Below, one piece after another: positions 1 through 8,893 of a stretch of DNA of 64,000 nt. How positions within the stretch are numbered: position 1 is the first letter of the stretch; each line of letters starts with the position of its first letter. The notes under the pieces are model-generated. The model had not been told where the DNA came from. It saw only the letters and a program-made list of their open reading frames with translations, and did not search any database. The stretch comes from Entrophospora sp. SA101 (lineage: Eukaryota > Glomeromycota > Glomeromycetes > Entrophosporales > Entrophosporaceae): positions 3,958-67,957 of the forward strand of contig CAUDNR010001768.1 of assembly GCA_958430865.1 (NCBI GenBank), in the 5' to 3' direction. The position numbers and the translations under genes were made by a program.

Positions 1-180
1 CCATATCATGAGCTTATTTTGAACCGACCTCGTCTTAGAGAATATAACTATGATTTACTTGAATCTAGAAAGCATATGGCTATTACTTGTAATGGAAAGG
101 ACTTCTTTATCCCTATAATTCCAGCAAGAGATGAGCACAAAAAAATGAATTCACCAGTTTTGGAAGCATTAAATCATTAG
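1..180 (+). CDS. 3' end of an unrecognised protein (partial)
   Basis: Frame 1 is open from the window edge to a TAG at 178-180, giving about 59 residues without low complexity and ending in LEALNH. The start lies outside the window. I do not recognise the family. It converges on the chromodomain integrase remnant, whose last codon is at 231-233, leaving 50 bp between the two stops. That compact convergent packing resembles a virus-like or transposon gene cluster more than host genes. A decayed fragment cannot be excluded. Confidence 0.4.
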   Translation, partial: PYHELILNRPRLREYNYDLLESRKHMAITCNGKDFFIPIIPARDEHKKMNSPVLEALNH

Positions 181-230
181 TTATATATGCATTTCAAAAA
201 AATTGAAATATAATTAGCCGGCTAGCTCTG

Positions 231-1324
231 CTATTTTTTTACTCCCAGAAATTCATTTACAAGATTAGGTGCATCCTCTTTAAATCTATTTGCTGGTTCC
301 CAAGTTGATTCACTCTCAGGATATCAGTGCCATTTAACAAGGTATTGTTTTTTACCTTTGTAAGTTCGTTGCTTAAGAATTTTTTCGGGAATGAATTTAT
401 ATTGTTTACTATGAATAACTGAATCTGGAGGGGGATTCTCATTGTCTGGAACTACTTGGAGTTGTTTTCTAGTATATGCACAACGTGATACTCCCAACTT
501 GCCATGAGGGCCATTAACAAGATATGTTGGTGGTTGCTCAGGACTTAATATAAGTTTTTTAATTACTTGAATTTCTGGATCCCACCTAATATCACCTGTG
601 TGGAATTTGCCATGTAATTTTTGTCCAAGTACAGATTTAGGCTCAAATAACATAACTCGAACTCGAGTTCCTTCTTGTAGTAAATCATCTTTATTCGAAA
701 TTTTAGGAAGACCTTCTGGAATAGGAAGAGGATCACGTTTCCATTCCTTTCTAATAGCCTCTATCAGCATGGGATAATCATTGGACCATTCTACAGAAGT
801 TATTCCAGTTAACATTTCCTCTGCATTCATTCATTCCAAGATAGGCCTTTGTATTTTTTGATTGAACTTTTCTGCAAAGCATTGCTGTCTATGTTTTCCA
901 GGAAATCCAAATTTTGTTAGCACTTTAACTTCCTTTGTGAAAAAATCTCGGAATAAATGATTATCAAATTCTTTTCCAGTATCAGTGTTGACTCTGAAAG
1001 TAGGAAGTTTTACATGACCTCGTTCATAAATACTTTTGAATGAATCTAGTACTGTTTTGGCATCTTTACTTTTGAGTGGATTTCCATCCAAATCCCGAGT
1101 TGAAACATCAATAACTATATGTGAATATAGATATCCATTGGTAACTCTAGCAAATCTGAATCTTGTACTGCATTAGCCTCCCAGACAATTGCTTTTGGTT
1201 GTTCTGAACACTTCTCTTTTTTTGGTCTAACATGGAGATTGAAGTGTTCCTCATTCTTTAATAATTTGGGAGACACTCCAGATAATGAAAAGAGTTTATA
1301 GTAACGATCTATTGGTGTTGACAT
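231..1324 (-). pseudogene. DDE integrase with C-terminal chromodomain, frame broken
   Basis: Read from the ATG at 1324 the product begins MSTPIDRYYKLFSL. It continues into an integrase-core segment with an IDVSTRD block and a DTGKEFDN block, then a C-terminal part holding a YLVKWH...TWEP chromodomain signature. This layout is known from integrases of Maverick/Polinton elements and chromoviral retroelements. The frame breaks in three ways. A one-base shift near 1110-1120 separates ...LLELP from the next block. An in-frame TGA lies at 831-833, between QRPILE and MNAEEML. A second in-frame TGA at 324-326 lies inside the chromodomain, after KWH. The frame finally ends in TAG at 231-233. Both TGA codons are followed by continuing family-like sequence in the same frame. 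As read with the standard code it is a pseudogene; a recoded or programmed-frameshift gene is a weaker alternative. Confidence 0.7.
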
Positions 1325-1365
1325 TTTGAAAACCTATTTGAAAGTGTGTATCTTAAGTTTAAAAG
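1325..1365. promoter_or_regulatory. 41-bp divergent intergenic region (putative bidirectional promoter)
   Basis: Only 41 bp separate the integrase ATG (1324, minus strand) from the ATG at 1366 on the plus strand. Any promoter for both must lie here or inside the genes. The right part, ending in a run that reads TCTTAAGTTTAAAAG just before the ATG, recurs immediately upstream of the ATG at 1916. That marks it as a functional leader or as part of a duplication. No TATA box can be singled out in such AT-rich DNA. Confidence 0.4.
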
Positions 1366-1381
1366 ATGGCTCAAACTTATT
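1334..1381 (+). repeat. 48-bp direct repeat, copy 1 (leader plus first codons)
   Basis: It matches 1884-1931 with 45 of 48 bases identical and an offset of exactly 550 bp. The repeat covers about 32 bp of leader, the ATG and codons for Met-Ala-Gln-Thr-Tyr. Downstream of it the two genes are unrelated, a gag-like protein after copy 1 and a zinc-ribbon protein after copy 2. Confidence 0.9.
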
Positions 1382-1906
1382 CAGAATATGGTTCAAGGGA
1401 TATTCCAGCACCCACTCAATGCAATTCATCAATAGATGAGTATTTCAAAATGATAAAAACATATGCTATAGCATTGGGAGTCAATATAAATAATAAGGAA
1501 ATCAAAGAAAAGTTTTTTATTGGGTTATCACTAGAGAACAAGATAAATACAATTCGGTTTGGAATCAATGAACCCATAAATAAGATAGTCAATCACTTGA
1601 ATAGAATCTCAACTGGACCTACTGATATTCAAAAGTTTTGATTTGGGGATTTGAGACAAGAGGAGAGTTCGATAATGGATTTTTACACAAAAGTAAAAAA
1701 AATGTAATGAATCAGTTGGATATAATGAAGATCATCTTAAACATCGATTCTTTCATGGATTATCACCTGATAACCAAATAGAAGCCAGAATATGTGGATT
1801 GGACCTTTCATTAGATGAGTTAGTAGGGAGATTGAGTGCAATTGAGAATATTCGGAAAAATCAAAGTGATGTCATTTGTGTGTCTATTTGAAATAATGTA
1901 TCTTAA
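1366..1906 (+). pseudogene. gag-like protein with two tandem copies of one domain, frame broken
   Basis: The ATG at 1366 opens a 91-codon frame that stops at TGA 1639-1641. After that TGA the same frame continues through FGDLRQEESSIMDFYTKVKK to an eight-A run at 1695-1702, where removing one A restores a frame continuing with GYNEDHLKHRFFHGLSPDNQ. This second part resembles the first half (KEKFFIGLSLENKI), so the protein seems to hold two copies of one helical domain similar to gag-like proteins of fungal retroelements. The restored frame ends at TGA 1889-1891, or at TAA 1904-1906 if TGA is read through. The first five codons are identical to those of the next gene. Best called a decayed gag-like gene; no protease or reverse transcriptase lies beside it. 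Confidence 0.5.
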
Positions 1907-1931
1907 GTTTAAAAGATGGCTCAAACTTATT
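1884..1931 (+). repeat. 48-bp direct repeat, copy 2 (leader plus first codons)
   Basis: Second copy of the 1334-1381 repeat, differing at three adjacent positions in the leader. It contains the ATG at 1916. The 550-bp unit between the starts of the two copies is the gag-like ORF plus its leader. Confidence 0.9.
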
Positions 1932-2176
1932 GTGTTAAATGCCATGCCAAAACAAATTCTGTATCTGAGAGATTGGAAACTACTGAAAGTGGTCGAAAAA
2001 AATTAATTGGCAAATGTGTTGTTTGTGGTACTAATAAACATACTTTTGTATCTAAGGATGGATCGATTAAATTAAAGACTCCTGCTGAAGAAGCTATTGC
2101 TAAGGAAAAAAAGGAAAGGGCCAAAGAGAATAAGAAGGCCTTAAAACTCGCTAAGAAGATTATGGCAGAGAAGTAG
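1916..2176 (+). CDS. small zinc-ribbon protein (DUF5679-like)
   Basis: An intact 86-residue protein. Residues 6-9 (CVKC) and about 34-37 (CVVC) form a CxxC...CxxC pair expected to bind one zinc ion. The arrangement, with GRKKLIGKCVVCG between, resembles the DUF5679 zinc ribbon known from archaea and from eukaryotic large-DNA-virus or Maverick-type genomes. The last 35 residues are very rich in Lys and Ala with a helical look, suggesting nucleic-acid contact. It ends in TAG followed by TAA. The start is the ATG inside the duplicated leader. Its molecular role is unknown; the family name is from memory of its motif and should be checked by profile search. Confidence 0.6.
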   Translation: MAQTYCVKCHAKTNSVSERLETTESGRKKLIGKCVVCGTNKHTFVSKDGSIKLKTPAEEAIAKEKKERAKENKKALKLAKKIMAEK

Positions 2177-2187
2177 TAAAAACCTTA

Positions 2188-2970
2188 TTAGGTCAGGTCA
2201 TGTTCATTAAAGAGTTCATTCATAAATTCATCAGAATTGGGATCATCCCAAAAGTTAAAGGAATCATCAAAATCAGCATCAGAATAAATATTACTGGGAT
2301 TTGAGAATTGTTCTACCCATATCATTTCTTCCTCCTCATCCTGAAGATTTGTGCATTTATCAATAATGATGTCAATTTCATCAAGGTCTGTAATGATATT
2401 CATTCTTAATAGATAATACTCAAAGTTTACTAATTCTCAGTGTAAATTGAATCTATTATGTTGAATAAGCATTCGTTCTCTATCCAATTTTTGGTAATTA
2501 GCATAATTTACAATATTTCCTGGATCAACACGAAATAATTCATGGGATTCTACACAGGCTTGATTTTTTTCTTTATATGCCACTGCCATAGATGTATACT
2601 TATCCTGTAGTTGATCTCTTATAATAAGTAGTTCTGCCTTAATATTTAACTGAAAAGTATCTCAAAATTTTTTAGCTTTGGCAATAGATACATGAAAATC
2701 TGGCATTAATTGTTGAGGAATACCCCACTTAAACCTGAATGTGTTCAAGAACCACTTATGGAAATCATATATAATTTCACTACGATTTTGATAAAGTTTA
2801 TTTCTGGCCTCTAATCTCCATAGTTTACTAACATAGGTTACTCTAACCAATGCTGTTGTAGGGAGGTATCTGAATATATTTTCAAGAATTTCGGGTATAA
2901 CTAATGGGTGAGTTGGAGACTCGAGACTTTGTCTCCTATGAATAACTGGGAGTTGACTTTGTGTACTCAT
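2188..2970 (-). pseudogene. F-box-like protein; one frame interrupted by two TGA codons
   Basis: From the ATG at 2970 the frame encodes an F-box-like segment near residues 24-50 (IPEILENIFRYLPTTALVRV, then SKLWRLEARN), which in other proteins binds Skp1 in SCF ubiquitin ligases. The frame runs to TGA at 2662-2664, stays open to a second TGA at 2437-2439, and then continues into an acidic tail ending at a tandem TAA TAA whose first codon is 2188-2190. The span is 261 codons with no other stop. With the standard code only the first 102 residues, or separately the last 71 from the ATG at 2403, would be made. Five Trp codons elsewhere in the frame are TGG. It may be a host-derived gene captured by the element. 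It converges on the zinc-ribbon gene with 11 bp between stops. Confidence 0.5.
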
Positions 2971-3290
2971 TTTTTGATAATAATACTAATATTGGATTTG
3001 TTTAATTTTGGTTGAGGTATTCGAATAAATTTTTTTGTATGATACCTATAATGTGGGTTAATTCAATTCGTTTTTTTACACAGGAAGTATAGAGGAAATT
3101 GGTACAATTTTGGTTATAACTTGGGCAAAAGGGCAGTTTGTACCAGCCTAATATCGAATTTGATGTTCTAGATATGGATTTAATACTTTCCTGGTATAAT
3201 AAGGGGGTTGGTACAAAGGTACAAGGATATTTCAGGGAAAATTATATATAGGAGCATAGTTTCCTCTAGATTTTGATTTTTGTCCTTGTA
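2971..3290. other. Intergenic, no recognised feature
   Basis: AT-rich DNA between the F-box-like gene start and the Tc1/mariner element. No ORF of note. The last two bases, TA at 3289-3290, are one half of the transposon target-site duplication. Confidence 0.6.
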
Positions 3291-3318
3291 CAGTGCCGGT
3301 CACAAGTACACATCCAAT
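3291..3318 (+). repeat. Left terminal inverted repeat of the Tc1/mariner element
   Basis: A 28-bp repeat starting CAGTG, the common start of Tc1-type ends. It is complementary to 6113-6140 with one mismatch at the outermost base. Confidence 0.9.
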
Positions 3319-3410
3319 TGTTTCAATTTTAAAATTTTGATGATCTTTCCAAAATAAGCAATAAACAAAATTTATTTTTTTTATATTAATATATACATCA
3401 GGAAAAAATT

Positions 3411-5797
3411 TTAACTCTCAAATTGTCTATCCACATCTCTATATACTGTCTCTAGAACAGAACGATGTGACTTGTATTGTTTCATTGCAAATTCTGCTTG
3501 GATTCCATCTAAACCTCTTCTATAGCATTCCATAAATCTTTTTGTTCTTCGTGCATATCTTCTCATTTCAACTAAACTAACAGAATCTAAAGCAATAGGA
3601 ACATTCCTTTGTAAGCTACTCCAGGTATACTCACAATTATTTCGGGCATATCTCTTTGCTGATCCCCAGCACATCTCAATAAAATTTAGCTCAGGATGAA
3701 ATTTGGGATAAAAAATGGCTTTATGACCTAAATTTTCAATTACTTCCTGCAAATAAGGTTTTTTTGGTTGGCAAAAATCTTCTTGAGCACCAAGAATATG
3801 TCTTGCACAACAGGAAGGGTTTTCATCTATATTTCCTTTTTTACCACAGGAAAGCCGCAGATGTGGTTGCCACAAACCACGTTCCATTAAAATAGTTCTA
3901 ATTCCCTTTGCATGGCCATTTGAATCCACTAAATTTTGAACTTGTCCATTAAATAAAGTGCTTCTTTTAAGTGGTTGCTTACCTCCATCACTTAAATTCA
4001 TATTATTTACATCAAGAGCATCTTTTGCAGGTGAAGCATGGGCAGATGAATTGTCAAAGGCAAATACTGCAATGGCTCCAGGATGGGTTTTCTCAAAGAT
4101 TGGTATTGCATGTTCCACAATCTATAATATAAAATTTTTTAATCATTATGTATATACTAAATTAGACACTTAAAAAAATTTACCTGTTTTATAAGTTGAT
4201 CCAAATTCCACCATCCATCATTATTTTTTCCTGGACTAATTATGATACGAGCTTCATGTGGCATGTTATCACTTACCTCTAGTTTTTGTTCTTCTGAGAG
4301 TCTTAACCATCCAACAGTCTCAGTCACAAAATCACTCACATGTAATGATCGACCACAACTCTTCTTCATTAGAGGTTGTTCATTGACAGGGTGCCAACCT
4401 TCTTTTTTTCCATCATTTGATTCAAAAACAGTTTCATCATGAGCAACCCAAATGTGAAGAGAATCACCTTCTGAAAGATCAGGATCAATCCTTGTGTCCA
4501 TTTCATCACCTGTGAATGCTGGCATGAAATTTTCCAAACTATAAAAATATTTCAGTAAGTTTTTTTAAATATTAATTTTACATAAAAACAATATCACCTT
4601 AACCATTATATCTATTTATTTTTAGCAATTAATGAACCAGTTTCCACAATCAATTTGAATTTCTGCATCAAATTTTTGATTTGAGGCTTTAATAGAAATT
4701 TCAAAGCATTTAATTAAAATAATTAAATTAATCAAATTACCTTTTCATCTCTTCTAAAAATACTTTTCTATACTCAACCACATCTGGTCTTTCATGGCCA
4801 TCGATGTATAAACCTTTTTTATATTTTGAATAAACAAGACCTAATCTCTTAAGCAACCTTCTAACTGTTTTTTCACTATAAATAAATCAATTAAATGAAT
4901 TTATTTAAAAATAATCTAAAATTAAAATCAAAGATATCATAATCATTACCCAATTTTTGCTCTTCTATCAATGCCAAGAGATGGAATTATTTCATCTTCA
5001 ATATATTTTGACAAGCTAGATACTGTAACATTAAATTTATTTGATCTAAAATATGAAATGATTTTAGCTTCTACATCTTCATCATAAAGAAAACTAGATT
5101 TGCAAAAGTGTTGTCCACGATTACTTCTTGGAACCTGATTAGTTGTAAAATAGGTTTTTCCCCAACTTCGAACACATTTAGCAAACCATTGACCTTTATC
5201 AAGAATATCTGCCACAGTCTTACTTGCTGTTATTTTAGGTTTTCCTTTCTTCAACAATTTGTAATAAAATTGAACTGATTTAAGGCAAAGTTTATAATCA
5301 GGTGTAATCTTTTTACCTGTTTTCAATGTTTCTTCTATTTTTTCTATTGCAACATCATATTTTCCTACACCTGAATCATAATTGTAATCATCTTTTTCTG
5401 AATGAAAGTAGTCAAGCATTGTTGAACCATTTTCCTTTGCATTTTTTTCTCCTCCTTTTTTATTACGGTATAATGTGGTTCTAGATTTTTTTAAGTATAT
5501 GTTTGGGCGATTTGATTTGGGAAGCTTTTGCATGTTATCAATGAGCTTTTCATAAAGTGACTCTATTGTGGCTTCACCTTCTTCATCAACCCATTCAATC
5601 ACATCACTTTCATCAGAGCTTAATTCCACTCTTGATTCTTCATATTCTTCTTGATACTCTGCTTCATAAAACTCTTCATTCCACTCAACTAAATCATTTT
5701 TTTGTGAAAATAGTGACTTACCTTTCTTAAAGGTATTTTTCCTAGGGATCTGTGCAATTTCACGAAGATGTTGGACTCTTTTTTTTACTTTTCCCAT
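3411..5797 (-). CDS. Tc1/mariner-superfamily DDE transposase, four exons, about 682 aa
   Basis: Exons 5797-4950, 4875-4741, 4538-4184 and 4121-3411 join in frame with GT-AG introns and give 2049 nt ending in TAA. The N-terminal 280 residues are basic then acidic. Next comes a block around KYKKGLYIDGHERPDVVEYR, characteristic of the DDE endonucleases abundant in basidiomycete and Glomeromycotina genomes. The catalytic triad is visible: first Asp in WVAHDETVF (exon 3), second Asp in FAFDNSSAH (exon 4), and Glu in FHPELNFIEMCWG (exon 4). It would cut and join the element's ends at TA sites in the nucleus. All three catalytic residues are present and there are no in-frame stops, so the gene appears functional. 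Exon borders are my inference from splice signals and family continuity. Confidence 0.88.
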
Positions 5798-6112
5798 GTT
5801 TAAAGAAAAATTTATAAAAAAAAAAAATTAATTCGTGACGCGAAATCTTTTTTTTGGTGACATCAAATTTTTATTTGCTAAAAATGGTAATTTCAGCCAC
5901 AAATTTCATGTTTCAAATTGGCCTTCCAAACATAGTAAACATAGTAAATTAACCCAAATTTTAAACCGATATAACTCAGGCTCTGTGTGACCAATGTTCA
6001 AAATCTAATCGCCAGTTGATAGCTTTACTTAAAATAAACAAAATGATGATGTTATTTTTTCAAAATGTTTTTTCTATTTTGCTGAATATCATTTCTTAGA
6101 AAGGCAATTTTT

Positions 6113-6140
6113 ATTGGATGTGTACTTGTGACCGGCACTA
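6113..6140 (-). repeat. Right terminal inverted repeat of the Tc1/mariner element
   Basis: Reverse complement of the left repeat, with the outermost base A where a perfect repeat would have G. It is followed by TA. Confidence 0.9.
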
Positions 6141-6291
6141 TATGAAAAATTCGATGCCGATCATCAAAATTCACTGTTTTTGCAGTAGAAATAAATTCTT
6201 GACATGTCCCACGATTGGTATATATCTGACTTGACGATTTCCACAAAACACGTGATAATAAAAATTTTAAATTTCAGATAATAATAATAGT

Positions 6292-8183
6292 ATGAATTCA
6301 GACAATAAAAATAACAATAACAATGTTGGTAGTAGTAGTAGTAACAGCGGTAACAGTTACAAGTACTCAATGACAACATCGACGGGCACAATGTCTAATC
6401 CATTACCACAACCACCACCACATAGGTATGGACAATCTAGCAGATCTGATAAAATCAATAAACCAGCACCTATTATAGTGTCAGGTGATATAAAAATAGT
6501 AGATTTAAGGCCTTGGGTTAGAGGGTTTGACATTAAATGTATACTGTTAGAGCTTAGTAAGTAAACTAAATGATGGTGAATAATTGAGGCTCAAATAATT
6601 TACAGATTAGTTACAAAGATCTTTGAATTATTAATTAATGCTAATATTATAATTACACATTAGTTTCAAAACGTACACTAAAAACCAATTCAGATGTTGA
6701 GATACATAGTTTCCTAGTAGCCGATGAAACTGCAACATGTACATTAGTAATCTGGGATAAAGGTCAACATTTTAGGGAGGGAGATGTTGTTCAGATTTAT
6801 AATGGGTAAATCTATTCAATCAGTACAATTATGAATAATTTTTTTTTGTAATTCATTTAATTAAATTTGTTGACATATATATATATATGCTTATATACAT
6901 AGTGAGACAAGAGTCCATGATGATAAACTGGAATTAACTGTAAATAGCCACTATGGAAAAATTAAGATTGTCGATTGGTAAGTTATTGTAATAATAATAT
7001 TATTATTAGTATGGTGCTAATTTATTTATTTGTTAGGGATGCAATGCAGTATAAGGAATCTGAAGAACCAAATATGAGTGGTTTTCTGTGGATATCAGAA
7101 AACAATGGAAACAGTTCAATATTTGTAAATATTATTTATTTTGCCTCTTCACATAAACTCAATAATATTAATATCATTATTTTCTCTTCTAAAATAAAAT
7201 TTATAAAGAAACCAATGACTAAAGATCGGGTTGAAATTGATTTAAACACTTTTAAACCTATCGAACCAACTCAAATTCAACAATCAACATCAACATTGTC
7301 AATATCATCATCGTTGCCACTACAATATGATTCATCAATATCTACATCAAAAACTAATGCTACTAATATTATTGCTGTTAATACCTCCACTACTAATACT
7401 AGCGATATTGCTAATATATCAACAACAAAAATAAAACAAGAAGAGTCTATGCAAATATCTTTGTCCATGTCTTCCAATTCTAAATCTATTATTTCTTCAA
7501 AAGGCACACCAAAAATAAAACAGGAAAATGATAAAGAACAACAACAATTATTTGTTGGTAGTAATAATAATAATACCAGAAATTCAAACAGATCATTTTA
7601 CAATAATAGTAATTCAAATACTAATAGCAGTCATACTAATAATGGTAATAATAATGATTCAAGACAACAAAACAGTGACCGATCTCGCTCAAATAATAAC
7701 AACAACAATAATAAGCGGAAAGGAGCTACTAGACGTGATAGTTGGAGTACAAGTGATATTAGAGATCGTTTTGGACCACCTAACAACAACAACAACAACA
7801 ACAACAATAATAGTGCTGAAAATGATAAAATTGAAGATGGTGATTACGAAATTGGAAATAATGGATGCAGAATTTCAGATAAAAAAATTGGAGGAAGTGG
7901 GGAAAATAATAATAATCGCTATTCAGGTGGTGGTGGTCGTAACAACAATAACAACAATAGAGGTCGTGATTGGAATAATAATGATAATAGAGATAAAGTT
8001 AGTAGAATTGATTTTCATGATAGAGAATATAATAATAACAATGCTAGTGGTAATAGTATTATTTACCGCCCACATACAGATCTTGATAGACCTGAAGAAG
8101 GTGAACTAGTTGATTTTTCAACATTTTCACCTGGATATAATAACAGTAATACAACACCACCAAGAAAACAGCCAAAATATTAA
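6292..8183 (+). CDS. SOSS complex subunit B-like ssDNA-binding protein (OB fold), left copy
   Basis: Proposed exons are 6292-6556, 6664-6805, 6903-6977, 7037-7124 and 7209-8183, all GT-AG, giving about 514 residues. Exons 1-4 encode an OB fold: IKIVDLRPWVRGFDIKCILL, then VADETATCTLVIWD, REGDVVQI and finally the ESEEPNMS motif, equivalent to the conserved (S)E.PN(F/M)S end of the hSSB1/SOSS-B fold. Human SOSS-B binds ssDNA in double-strand-break repair and Integrator-linked transcription. Here the fold is followed by a tail of more than 300 residues, rich in Asn, Ser, Gln and RGG-like pieces (GGGGRNNNNN), absent from the roughly 200-residue animal proteins. The 84-nt intron at 7125-7208 is a multiple of three and free of stops, so retention would also give an open frame. 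An AG just before the ATG may mark a 5' UTR intron. Confidence 0.8.
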
Positions 8184-8893
8184 TTTATAAAAAATTTTTT
8201 TTACAATGCATTAATTTAAAAATTTTCTTAATTTTTTGATTTAAAGCCTATTAGATTTATTATATTTATTTCTCAAAATAAAGAATCATTTATTTCATTG
8301 AATATTTAAATATTTTGAATGAATGTTGATATGGATGATTGTAATTATTTATAAGTATGAATGAATTAATGTGTGATTGTTAAATCCATCTCAAACATTA
8401 AATAATATTTTATATATATAATGATATATATGAGGGAGTTTTCTAGCGAAAAGGGTGGGAGGTACAGTGTAATTGAGTGATGGATGATCCCTGAAAAATA
8501 TGTTATGTTTTTTTTTTCACCAGTTATAATCCTTATCATATAGATTTGTATTATGCAAAAACTCAATTTGGTGAGAGATCTATAACTAGAAAACCCATCA
8601 TAAATACAAAAAAAAAAGTTTAATTAGAAATATTACATATATATGTATATAATATGTTATATCAAATTTCTAAAAAAATAATCATGAATAGATAAATAAA
8701 TAATATAGATACATTATACCTTTAATATAATAATGGCCGCTAACAAGTTCACTCCTTAGTAATGAACCAAACCAGCAGCAACATATATGGTGTTTTTATT
8801 AATTAAAAAATATTAACAAATTAAACTTTTTTACTTTTAATTGATCATGATGATATTCGTATCCGGTGTATATATCATAAATAAGGTCATCCA
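8184..8893. other. Intergenic between two convergent genes; no gene seen
   Basis: AT-rich DNA with A/T runs and ATATAT tracts, presumably holding the 3' UTRs of the SOSS-B-like gene and of the minus-strand gene that ends at 8894. The right-arm counterpart (about 62473-63214) differs by several indels. Confidence 0.5.

Larger units (their letters stand above)
3291..6140 (-). mobile_element. Complete Tc1/mariner-superfamily DNA transposon (2850 bp)
   Basis: The ends are a 28-bp terminal inverted repeat. The left end begins CAGTGCCGGTCACAAGTACA (3291-3318) and the right end (6113-6140) is its reverse complement except for the outermost base, so 27 of 28 match. TA lies directly outside both ends (3289-3290 and 6141-6142), the target duplication expected of the Tc1/mariner superfamily. 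Between the ends lies one minus-strand gene with an intact DDE transposase. Nothing inside looks degraded, so the copy is young and possibly active. Its right end is 151 bp upstream of the ATG of the SOSS-B-like gene. Confidence 0.9.

Noticed and set aside
1334..1931. The 48-bp direct repeat as an ordinary target-site duplication
   Set aside because: Far too long for any known transposon target duplication, and it carries three mismatches; recombination in a shared leader is more likely.
231..2970. RIP (repeat-induced C-to-T at CpA) as the cause of the TGA codons
   Set aside because: On TGG codons CpA-directed changes on the opposite strand would give TAG, not TGA, and the region is not stripped of CpA as RIPped DNA is.
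7528..8109. Ile/Val-rich 193-codon ORF on the plus strand (and its right-arm mirror)
   Set aside because: Out-of-frame reading of the AAT/AAC repeats in the SOSS-B tail.
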